64,000 bases of DNA from Patella vulgata (Eukaryota; Mollusca; Gastropoda; Patellidae): the NCBI RefSeq assembly GCF_932274485.2, contig NC_065881.2, positions 78,556,702 through 78,620,701 of the forward strand, read 5' to 3'. Positions 54,650-64,000 of the stretch are shown piece by piece (position 1 is the first letter of the stretch; every line of letters starts with the position of its first letter). Both the position numbers and the translations under genes were made by a program. The notes beneath the pieces were generated by a model that saw nothing but the letters and a program-made list of their open reading frames with translations, was not told where the DNA came from and made no database searches.

Positions 54650-57600
54650 CTAAATTGAAAAGGAGTAGGTGCACCAGGGCTGATTGTAGAAAATGAGGGA
54701 CCCAAGTTGGAAGGCCCGAAGTTAAAGGATATGAATATTTTGCATGATATGAATAACTTTAACAAGGCCAACTATGCTTTACTTCACAGTTAGTAATTGA
54801 TAAATACACCTATTGGCAAACATGGTGCCAGATTGCCCGGAAACTTTTTAAGTTGGTAAGCTGCGGGCCCATTTTTAGTGTGGGGTCCAATTTGGGGAAA
54901 TTGGTGATGTGTCAAAAACCGACCGGAGGTGCACAATAAATATATGTTTTGCTATCTTTAGGGCTTTTGCGTGATAACTCAAAATAAAATAACACAATAT
55001 TTTAAGAAAAGATCACACAGTACTAGGATATAAAACAACCTGGCTAATTAAATTGATTAAATGTTAAGCTTGTTTGATATTGATCCTCCGTTTATTGTTA
55101 TTAGAGCAATATGCACAAGGATAATTAATTGGCATTGGTTTCCATTCGCGGACTACTGAACACTGTTAATTTTATTATACCTGCCAGTTTACATCACGAC
55201 ACGCACGGAGTTTCGTCATGTCCTAGGATTTTATGAGTTAGCACAAAATCTTTTCCGGCGTGCAAAATGACCTACGGGTCTGATCCGGTCATTTTCTAAA
55301 GCCCTCTGTCAAGGCCGACACATACGGCCGACATGGAACCCATGGAATACACATACACGAGTGTAATATAATTGTCAACAAAAAGAATTCGGGTGTATGC
55401 GGACAAACTTCGCTTTCGTTTAATTAAAATTGTGCTAAGATTTCGTTCCGGTTTATTCTGTTGTTTCGTCCACTTCATCGTCATCTGAAGACGTGGGCAC
55501 ATTGCGATTGGTCATCTTCTAATCGACCTAGACGTTAACTAGTTTGGTTTCTCGATTATCATAGTGAATCAATCAAGGGTTATATTTGGCATGCATTGAG
55601 CCTTAATCCATGAGAGGGCGGTATGTTTATTGACACGTGTCATGGTTCCATTCATTTTTTTACCTTTGACTGTATTATCTAGGAAACAAGCCACAGCCCC
55701 AGCAATAAATATACCATTTGCCAAACACATAGTTAACACTGTATCCAGCTCTACTATACCTACACAATAAAAACACAATACATTTATATGCTGTATTTGA
55801 ACATACTTTGAGCAACATTTAACAGTCGACACACGTAACAACACAAAAAGTTTTGTGGCAAATTATGACGCGGAGAGAACCCCCGACGACACGTCGCTTT
55901 AATTGTGGTCGATATTATGTTTGTTTTAGAGAGAGAACGTGAGAGAGATGGGGTATAACGTCCACTCGACACAAACTAGGTCATTTCGGGACTAACATAT
56001 TCAATTTTATTTCAATAATTCGCTTGCAAATGAAATGAAATGGGGTTTAACGTCCTACTGTTTTGCTCCTATACTGGGCTAATGAAGGCGGGCATACGCC
56101 ATACAGTGTGCTATGAGGGAAATTTTGCCCGGGCAGCGGCACTATCGTCTACTCTTATATCGAATTCCAGTTGCCAAGGGATCTTTTACGTGCATTCCAA
56201 TGTATACACCGGACCCCGGTTTTTCGTCTCATCCGAAGAACTAGACAACTGTCCTTGTCAGGCCCTCCGTTCGGAACCACTGACAAGGAGAAGCCACGCG
56301 CGAAGGGGTCTTTGACAGTCGGAGGAAATCGGAGGACCCGGAGAAAGCCCACGGGGTTGGACAGGCGCCCCTACTTTTTGTCACATACAACCGGGGAATC
56401 GAACCACGCCAGTAGACTCAATGGCAGACCCTATGATACAGCGCGCACGCTCTAACCACTCGGCCAACCCCCTCCCAATACCTATCAGAGTAAATCAGTG
56501 AAGATGTTTTATTAGGTAACAATAAATGTATATTTGTACTCCAAGAATCACACCCATACAACATTCTTGAATGAAGCATGAAGCGAGAGACATCACTAAC
56601 ATACCTGTTTTAATACCATCTGGGTGTTTTACAATCCAGTATGGTACCATGAAACCTACCAATATACTGATACCAATTATAGCTAAATTTCTGGAACTGT
56701 TCATATCTATAAACTGCAACTGGGATAGAACGATTCCGAGGAATATACCGAAATATAAAATCATAGTGCCACCCAAAACACTGTACGGTATGGTGATAAA
56801 TGCAGCATTCAGTTTTCCTAATATAGCGAATAATATATAGATGGCACCCAACAGTTGAAACACTCGCCTGCTTGCAACCTGCCGAATAAAGAAACAACAC
56901 ATTAAAAATGGGCATTTTGGGGTTGGCCTTGACTACGTCCTATTTAGTAATCAACCCAAGGGTTAGAGTCAAAATGCTGTGCATATTCGGGATATATGCA
57001 CACTCAATAAGAAGTAATAAACACTATACCTTAGTTATTCCAATAGCCCCAATATTGCCACCATATGAACTAGTCGCATGTCCAGCTCCTGTCATGCCAG
57101 CAAAGAAACTCATCAAACCTTCCCAGAATATTCCACGGTTCAGGGCATGGGCTGGAGGAAATGGAGCGTGACAAACCCTAGCGCATGCGTTGTAGTCACA
57201 TATTGAATCAACCACCGACATAATTGTGGCTACAATTGATCCAACAAACGCGGCTGTGTCAAATCTGAAACCTCCAAATTGACCTGTTGAATACAAAAAC
57301 TAATTATGGCTCTGAAAATTTCAGACACATTGGGGATGCTCGATTCACAGTCCAGAACGTCCCGAATTGACAGAATTGCAATCGAGTGACGCGGAATTCA
57401 GTCATGTCACAGTTCTGTCAGTCCTGACGACGGAGGTGGTGTGAGTAGAATTGTGACGTAATTAAACACGACGAACAGGTTTCGGTTGCATAGTTGGATG
57501 AGATATTTATATATCCAGTCGACGCATGCGTTGTAGCCCGAAGTACCCATTTTCACTCGATTGTCACTATTTTTGGGATTGAGAGAATTCAATTCCGGAA

Positions 57601-60600
57601 CGTTCAATCGAGTACGCCCATTTTATCTTTTATATTTTGTAATGACTAAGCTGTGTTTCATATTCATTCTACAAACCAGTTGATATTATTAAAGATACAG
57701 GTAAAAGACAGATTTGACGAATTCCCGTACAAGTTTAAATCAGCATACCAAACTGCATATGAATCCAATGTTTTGTGCATGCCATCTTGTTATTTAATTA
57801 AGTATCTTTAAACTCTGTTATAAGCTGATTTGGTGGATTAATTTCCTTGGCGACTTTCACCCGCTGTTAATGTTTCTTTTCGTTTTGCTTCTTTGTGATA
57901 TGGTCAGTGATGCAGGCCGGAGGGGCCGACTAGGACAGCTGTCTAGTCCTTCGGATGATACGAAAAAACCGAGGTCCCGTGTATACATTGGAATGCACGT
58001 AAAAGATCCCTTTACAGTTGGAATTCGATATAAGAGTAGGCCTTAGTGCCGCTGTCCGGGCAAAATTTCCCTCATAGCACACTGTATGGTGTATGCCTGT
58101 CTTCATTAGCCCAGTTCGGAGCAAAACAGTAGGAAGTTAAACCCCATTTCATTTCATTTCATTTCTTTGTGATATGACTTTATACAGGGAGTATTCAGAT
58201 ATTATATACAAGATTCGTGTCATTTGTGCCAAACGTTCGCTGGAATATAGATGCTTGTAAAGTTCATTAGCAATGGGATTGTCAAGCGGTTTAACGGACT
58301 TAGCTCTAAAAAGTCTATTGCTTAGATGCTCGATCATTAGGCGAGTCTATACTTATTTTTCATATTATATTATATAAAATTAAGGGCATTCATTGTTTTA
58401 TTGAAAATGATAATAGATCTTTAGGTGGAGACGTTGATTTACCTGGATATGGAAAATAAAACCATGGATTAGTTGTAATAATATCATTCCTGGCATCAGT
58501 TCTGGCATAAAACTGGACACTGCTTGGATCACTGGATAATATTCCAGTACTGGTAAAAATGGCGCTTAAAATCCATCCAAATATTACTGATATTAATATC
58601 TGTAAAAATATTATTATTTGGATAACATAGATAATCTTAGAGATTTTATTTATCACCCAACCATTTCTTACGCTCAAAAATGAATAAATAAATATAATTC
58701 TTTGGTATAGATTTGATTTTACTGAACCTGATTACATTACGACGTAGCGATACATCATTTTTTGACAGCAAACCACCCATATATTAAGGTTAGGGGGAGT
58801 ATTGTTTTTGTTTATGGTAATTGAGAACTTTTCTCCAACAATATTACTGGATGCAAAAAGTAGTTCCTTTTTAATAAAACAGTAGTTACTTTTTAATTTA
58901 AAAAAAAGTAGTTCCGTTTTAATAAAAAAAAAAGTAGTTTCTTTTTAATTGACCAATCAAAATCATTAGATTATGAAACTTATCACCCAAGCGATATCTA
59001 CTGTAGAATGTGTTATTGGGTGATAAATCAATTTATATGTATATTTTTAATTTGATTTAAATTTATTATCTTTATTGGACATAGTTTACAAAGACGACGA
59101 CACGTTCATCATCATCGCATGCTCTTGCTTATGTTGAGTTCGATTTACAGACAATCGGCAGCGTTTGGTTACTTACACTATAATAGTATCGAAAGGTTGA
59201 AAGGTTATACTGCATATACCCCGGAATAATGCGTGTAACCCAAAAACAAATTTGTTTCCATGAACAAATTATTAACCCGATAATTTTCTAATTGGCAAAT
59301 GACACAGACCGATGCGTGTCCGATGTTTTGTAAAGATATCTTGATATTCCTTTGATATCTCCGGAAACAGAACGGGACGGGCGGAATGCATTTCAATATT
59401 ACCGAAAAAACTTGATGTAATGGATACCACAATATATGGAAGCCTCTACCCTTCGTCCACATTGGGATTGGTGTTCTTTTTCCTCGAAGATATAATGATA
59501 AAATGATACCAGATACCGTTGTCCTTTAAAATACAAAATCGTAAAGTTAGGGGATTGTGAACTGTTTTGTTTTTATTTTTTTGTTGTGATACACTTTTTA
59601 AACTCTCAATGCGCCATTTGGGCGCAATATGAATCCCTTGTAAGCTACAACATTGTGAAAGTTGAATCTCTAATAGGAATATCAGTCTAAAATGGTTCCT
59701 TGGATTCCATCGATCTATGCTGGTTCTCTATGTAATAAGCCCGTCGCCATTTTGTTGTACGCAAAAATGTATTAAAAGATCTATTTTAAATCTGTTTGGA
59801 TTCAGGTCGGGACATTATCTAGTGTTGGTATTTTGATTTTGTTTGCTTAATTAAATATTAAAAATCAAACTTAGTTCATATTAGCGTGGGTTAAGTGGTG
59901 AGAAATATGATATTTTAGCGAAAAATACAAACGTCGCATCGATATCTTCTTTGATTGGCATTTAGTAATTGAACATATTAACACAAGGTACAATTTTATG
60001 GATACACAATTACTGAGTTTGATACTAAGCGACGTTTACACGAGGATACTCTTGTCATTATCAAGCAAATGATACAAATATCATTTGCTTGATAAAGACG
60101 AGAGTATCCTCCTCGTCGAAACGTCGCATCGATACTTTAAAGAACTACAAACTATAATATATAAACTGTGAGCCTGTATATGTAAAGATACAATATTAAA
60201 AAATGAAACTACATGATCAGTCTTACAGACAAACTTCTACTAAATATGATATATTTATTTTCAATTAAATTACAAAAATAAATGAAATAAAATGGGGTTA
60301 AACGTCCTAATGTTCTGCTCCGACTGGGCGTAATGATGACGGGCATACCCCACACAGTGTGCTATGAGGCACACCTTTCCCGGGCAGCGGCACTATGGCC
60401 TACTATCTTATATCGAATTCCAACTGCCAATAAATTTTTTTCGTGTATGCCAATGTGTGAACGGGACCTCGGTTTTTCGCCCCATCCGAACGACTTTTTT
60501 ATATATAATATTGTTTATTTGGAAATACATACATATAAGTATATGCGTATAATACAAACGGGATCAAGGGGGAACCACGCCGGAAATACAAAATTAAATA

Positions 60601-63397
60601 CAATAGATATAATTATGGGACCTTTAATGGGACATCATAACACAACAAATATCTGATTACTTACGAAAGAGCAGATGGCCAAAAGGTTTCAGCAAATTTC
60701 ACTACCACTTTGTGAATATATAGAACTGCCAACAGCAGCGCAGGCACGATGGTGATTGGACCAACGTATCTGGCGACCACGCCCACTAATCCAGTCAGAC
60801 CAATCAAAAGGTGAATTACGTCTGCTGCCATTAAGCTTCCCTGTAACTATAATTTAAATATGAAGATCATTAGATGAAGATGCTGTTAATGCCTAGGCAC
60901 CATTAAGCATTTTTGTACTACCGATGGAAATTGATGAGTCTCTGGAGGCGTAGGGGACATGTTTCCCAGCGTTCGAGGGTAGCTTCCGGAGCATTGCGAG
61001 CCATGTGGAACCATCGCAAGGTCTCGGGAGAACTGCGAAACAAGCATTGAACTTTTTCCCGATGTGTCCTCTACCTTTTGTCGGGAAAACTCTTCGAGAG
61101 GCATCTCCAAAGCTTTCCAGATCTACGGGGAAGCGCGGGGGTGCTTCCCTCGCGCTTTCTAGAAATACCATCGGAGGTCCCCTGATATTTAGAGTAGGTT
61201 CCCAGGAAACTTACCATAGCCGAAGCCCAGTGAACGTTCACCCGGTCAACCCCGATGCCTAATAAGCGCCATTTTGCATGTGAATACACATAGTAGCTAT
61301 TCTCCATCAGTATGTGTCTTGTTTTTTACTGACTAATCAAGACGGACACACGCCATACAGTGTGATATGAGGGAAATTATGCACATTCAAACCCTTGAAG
61401 GGGTTCTTTTACGTACACGTTTTCTGTACCATCCCAACGTTGATACGTGCGGAGGTCTAGTCTAGTCGTGGCATACGTCGCCAATATTTAAATATATAAC
61501 TAATAATGATAATTACTTTTTCAATCTGACCAATGATGAACTCTCTAGGGACAGGCAGACGACCATTTATTTCTGTCATATTGGTGGACGAATTAGAATA
61601 TAATGACACTGAATTTAAATAAGCATAATGTAATTAGTTCTTACAGGATGCCCATGATCACATTGATCTCATCTGAAGAAATAGGTTTAAAATCAAAATT
61701 CGTTTTTCGTTTGGCTGAGGAAACGAAATACTTCGTAGATGACGATGAAATATTGAGCCACCGAGATCTCACGAGAAATTGTACCACCTAGTGTACATTT
61801 ACAAACGGTTGCGTATACGCGTATTAAACCTGAACCGAAAAATCAGAGCTTATTTTTTTAAGTTGATTCTTAGTACATGTATACTAAATCCTACTTGCAA
61901 TACTAACTCATGTGGGCACCGGAGATGGGGATATAGCTAAAGGGGATATCATAACCAGTTTTTGTGGAGATTTTGACAGTCATGTTCTTTGAGTTCTTGC
62001 TCCTGATTGTGTTTAGTGCTTGGGAGAAGGGCGGGTTTAACGTCCACTCAACACAAACTAGGTCAACCGAAGGACTTGCAGAAAGACAACGAAGTGTGGG
62101 ATCAAAACCACGCCACTTGACTCATTGACAGACCTTATGATCTAAAGCGCATACGGAAGACCATTCGGCCACGCCCATCCCCCTTGTGTTTTGGCCTTCC
62201 GTAATTAAAATGTAAACTTATAAATTAACAATTAAATTAAACTTTAATACCCAGTTCTTCCCTTGAGGGACAACTCCATTCTTTCATAGTCATCAAGCCT
62301 ACAAGTGGCACTATGTATGATCCGCTGGGGCCTTGAAATATTGGTAATCTAAAGTAAATTGGTAAACGTGTTCCTGTATAAGGTGCCATAGAAGCAACAG
62401 AGAAATTACAAGAATTAACAAAGTGTTATTTTAAATATAAATAACTAACTGGAAGGTCTGTAAATAACGGTATCATCTGTACTGACAAAAATGACAAGCA
62501 CCTAACATTTTGGACATGTATGGATAATATCAATAAAAACATAGAAACAAACCCAATCAGCGCCGGACGAAATGATAGACAACTGAGTAGTTGTGCCTGA
62601 AAAAGCTTTATTGGTGTCAGATCATGCCCGTTACAGGTGCTCTATTTCCAGACTTGCTAACTGGACAGGCACGACACAAATTGAAAAGTGGTACCAGTAG
62701 TATGACTTATAGTCAATAAAATGAAACCAGGAATAAGGTTTACCATACCATATTATTTATTGGCATGACAAGAAAATTTGTCTCCTATAATTAGGGCCTA
62801 ACTAATTTTAGGCTAAACTATTTATATCTTTTAATAATGCTTAATTAATATTTATGGACATGAATCCACTATAAGAAATAATTGTTTTTAAAACAATTTT
62901 TTTAACACTCAATGCGTCCAATACATATGTAATCCTCGGGGTATCTGCTTTATCTACACATTAAAACTGTCAATATGACCCTTACACTAGTTATAGTTTT
63001 CTAATATTCAAACATATGCGCAGATTCATGTTGATAAATATACAACATGTATCTAGTGATAGCGAAATGGTGTTTATCAGGGTTTTTATTTAATAACGAG
63101 TTTATGGGTCTTTAGCTGTGTGCTGAAACCGGAGGATCCGGCGTTAACCCACGTGGTTGACAGGCGACCTACTCCATGTCACGTACAAGCGAGGAATCGA
63201 AAGCCCCCCCCCCCCCGCCTCCAGCAACATGCATCTAACCTGACTCCAACTGTACACATTAACACGGTTGATATACCAGACATCATGAAGGCTGTACTGA
63301 GAAGCTGTGACTTAATTTCTGCGTCATCCCTGGCACATACAACCTCTGCTACCGTTAACGACACAGACAGTGATGCTGATATTGGCAATAAAGCTTG
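54414..63397 (-). CDS. SLC23-like transporter gene C (exons 2-11; first exon beyond right edge)
   Basis: Third tandem NAT/NCS2 carrier. Exons: 63240-63397, 62251-62348, 61517-61608, 60665-60846, 59403-59523, 58443-58599, 57030-57283, 56605-56878, 55664-55759, 54414-54649 (1668 nt). No stop or frameshift is seen in the exons, and all introns are GT-AG. The NAT motif is G-N-I-G-A-I-G-I-T-K, keeping the glycine lost in gene B but with Gly in place of Q/E/P. It is closest to gene B, suggesting a recent duplication. The 2.4 kb between its stop and gene B's start is largely filled by a decayed Penelope-like element. Exon 1 was not found in the 600 bases right of exon 2. Confidence 0.92.
54650..55663. 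other. Gene C intron 10, no nested gene seen
   Basis: Unique-looking DNA; no SINE and no matching sequence in gene B intron 10. Confidence 0.45.
55664..55759 (-). CDS. Gene C exon 10
   Basis: 96 nt, IVELDTVLTMCLANGIFIAG then AVACFLDNTVK. Same length and phase as gene B exon 10. Confidence 0.9.
55927..56470 (-). mobile_element. SINE B interrupted by a SINE A
   Basis: Family B tail half 55927-56029 and head half 56301-56470 are separated by a SINE A (56031-56300, (ATTTC)n tail at 56031, head missing). This dates A insertion after B at this spot. Confidence 0.88.
56605..56878 (-). CDS. Gene C exon 9
   Basis: 274 nt from VASRRVFQLLGAIYIL to HPDGIKT with 'QFIDMNSSRNLAIIGISIL'. Donor GTATGT. Confidence 0.93.
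57030..57283 (-). CDS. Gene C exon 8 (NAT signature exon)
   Basis: 254 nt from QFGGFRFDTAAFVGS to GGNIGAIGITK, including CDYNACARVC and NRGIFWEGLMSFFAGM. Confidence 0.93.
57903..58162 (+). mobile_element. SINE A, 5'-truncated, with 14-bp target duplications
   Basis: Perfect repeat TTCTTTGTGATATG at 57889-57902 and 58163-58176. Tail of repeated ATTTC. Confidence 0.88.
58443..58599 (-). CDS. Gene C exon 7
   Basis: 157 nt, ILISVIFGWILSAIFTSTGI then FYARTDARNDIITTNP, ending FPYPG. Matches SVCT 'ARTDARGDI'. Confidence 0.92.
58855..58950. repeat. AAAAAGTAGTT(C/A)CTTTTTAAT short tandem repeat
   Basis: Four imperfect units in gene C intron 6, just beyond exon 7. Confidence 0.75.
59403..59523 (-). 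CDS. Gene C exon 6 (121 nt)
   Basis: Codes TTVSGIILSLYLRGKRTPIP then MWTKGRGFHILWYPLHQVFS. Acceptor ATTTTAAAG, donor GTAATA, same as gene B exon 6. Confidence 0.88.
59955..60175 (+). repeat. Hairpin repeat with hammerhead-like layout (Penelope-type terminal repeat)
   Basis: Arms 60021-60074 and 60078-60136 are complementary. On the plus strand CTTGATAAA is followed by stem GACGAG/CTCGTC and then GAAACGTC, the order seen in hammerhead ribozymes (CUGANGA, stem II, GAAA, NUH), though the first box is imperfect. AACGTCGCATCGATA also occurs just upstream at 59932. Confidence 0.55.
60278..60592 (-). mobile_element. SINE A copy with small AT-rich insertion
   Basis: AAATAAAATGGGGTTAAACG to GGGGGAACCACGCCGGAAAT; about 65 nt of foreign AT-rich DNA lies near 60495-60560. 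Confidence 0.78.
60665..60846 (-). CDS. Gene C exon 5
   Basis: 182 nt, LQGSLMAADVIHLLIGLTGL through RYVGPITIVPA to FAETFWPSALS. 'MAAD' replaces 'MVAG' of genes A and B, placing a charged Asp in a predicted helix. Donor GTAAGT. Confidence 0.9.
60895..61260. other. GC-richer unexplained block in gene C intron 4
   Basis: Markedly higher GC than the flanks, open in several frames on both strands, with no recognisable protein or inverted ends. Probably a fragment of an unknown repeat. Confidence 0.4.
61324..61441 (-). mobile_element. SINE A fragment
   Basis: GACTAATCAAGACGGACACAC to TCTGTACCATCCCAACG, 75 nt before gene C exon 4. Confidence 0.65.
61517..61608 (-). CDS. Gene C exon 4
   Basis: 92 nt, VSLYSNSSTNMTEINGRLPV then PREFIIGQIEK. 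Loop with sequons NSS and NMT. Donor GTAATT. Confidence 0.9.
62024..62180 (-). mobile_element. SINE B with internal deletion
   Basis: CGGGTTTAACGTCCACTCAAC joined to the head part AAACCACGCCACTTGACTC. Confidence 0.72.
62251..62348 (-). CDS. Gene C exon 3
   Basis: 98 nt, LPIFQGPSGSYIVPLVGLMT then MKEWSCPSREEL. Acceptor TTACTTTAG, donor GTATTA. Confidence 0.9.
63104..63204 (-). mobile_element. SINE B fragment beside gene C exon 2
   Basis: GGGTCTTTAGCTGTGTGCTG to GTACAAGCGAGGAATCGAAAG, ending 35 nt from the exon 2 donor. Confidence 0.7.
63240..63397 (-). CDS. Gene C exon 2
   Basis: 158 nt, QALLPISASLSVSLTVAEVV onward, ending VLMCTVGVR. Acceptor TTTTACAG, donor GTTAGA. A SINE B fragment lies within 40 nt of the donor. 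Confidence 0.92.
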
Positions 63398-63918
63398 CTG
63401 TAAAACACAAAGAAAACAATAGGATTAGGTCGAATATTCATTATAATCTAATACAAAGCCTCTGCTTAAGTCCCTGGGTCTCCAGGCGTTGCATACACTG
63501 CAGGGTTTAAAATTCAAGATATAAATGGCCCATTGTTACAGGAATCAGAATCAACATTCTGCACACAGAAAATTATCTACTTTGAGAATAGATCTCTGCC
63601 CTAGATGGCCGCCATACCCAACAATTAGTGCACTGTTTTGTAATGCGGTTTTACCCATGTTCCCATCTGTTATACACAAAAAGACTAATTAAACCTTTTA
63701 AATTTTATTAAATGAGAGCCGAATATATACTTCTCAAAATTCTCGAAATATACTTAGTGTTTTCTACTAAAATCGTCGATTTAGGACTTAAAATGTCGGT
63801 CAACTAGCTTAGTTTCTGTTCTCAAGAGGAGCTAATTGTAGACAGACACCGTAAGTTTAGTATGGGGAATCAAGTGTTCATGGCCGGAACTTGTTTAATA
63901 GTTGTTTACCATTGAGTT
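63398..63918. other. Gene C intron 1, first exon not found
   Basis: No stretch coding the PPFYLTI..F.LQ end of exon 1 with a phase-0 donor was found, so exon 1 lies right of 64000. Confidence 0.5.
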
Positions 63919-63982
63919 TTCCCGTCTTCATTAGCTTAGTCGGAGTAGAACAGTAGAACGTTAAACCCCATTTCATTTAATT
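63919..63982 (+). mobile_element. SINE A 3' end
   Basis: TCTTCATTAGCTTAGTCGGA then ACGTTAAACCCCATTTCATT. Confidence 0.75.
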
Positions 63983-64000
63983 TCCAATGACTTTTAATAA

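Noticed and set aside
60893-61171. 92-residue minus-strand frame
   Set aside because: Overlaps other open frames on both strands in a GC-rich block with no recognisable domain and no splice context.

Overview
The window is animal nuclear DNA. Genes are split by GT-AG introns, intergenic and intronic DNA is AT-rich, and it is crowded with tRNA-headed SINEs, MITEs, Tc1/mariner copies, a truncated LINE and Penelope-like pieces. The repeat style and tandem carrier genes suggest a lophotrochozoan, most likely a mollusc. That placement is inference; the species cannot be read from the sequence.

The backbone is a head-to-tail array of SLC23 (NAT/NCS2, nucleobase-ascorbate transporter) genes, all on the minus strand. 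Gene A (583-17567) shows exons 1-5 and runs off the left edge. An extra first exon at 31856-32287 has no visible downstream exons of its own and may be a distal alternative first exon of gene A or a relic of a lost copy. Gene B (39148-52013) is complete, with 11 coding exons and 630 residues. Gene C (54414-63397) shows exons 2-11; its first exon lies beyond the right edge. Exon lengths match exactly between paralogs (158, 98, 92, 182, 121, 157, 254, 274 and 96 nt), which confirmed the 121-nt exon that is too short to stand out as an open frame. All copies have Gln where SVCT carriers have a conserved TM1 His, and genes B and C have Gly at the first position of the NAT signature; gene B also has Ala at the motif glycine.

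Inside a gene A intron, on the opposite strand, lies a small three-exon gene (7691-9773) for an 86-residue secreted protein with one six-cysteine pacifastin-like domain. It has a TATA box, phase-matched introns and a polyadenylation signal, and is the most interesting hidden gene here.

Mobile DNA by region: 0-12 kb, SINEs, a MITE and a telomere-like foldback; 12.4-24.7 kb, two nearly identical inverted Tc1 elements with different lesions; 18-30 kb, nested SINE/MITE clusters; 33-37 kb, a CRE-bearing palindromic repeat and a 5'-truncated LINE with 14-bp target duplications; 41.7-43.1 kb, a 1.4-kb palindrome in gene B; 46-47 kb, a fresh tandem duplication copying the end of gene B exon 5; 52.3-54.2 kb, a decayed Penelope-like element between genes B and C. 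Two tRNA-derived SINE families (called A and B here) are present in dozens of copies and share the same 3' end.
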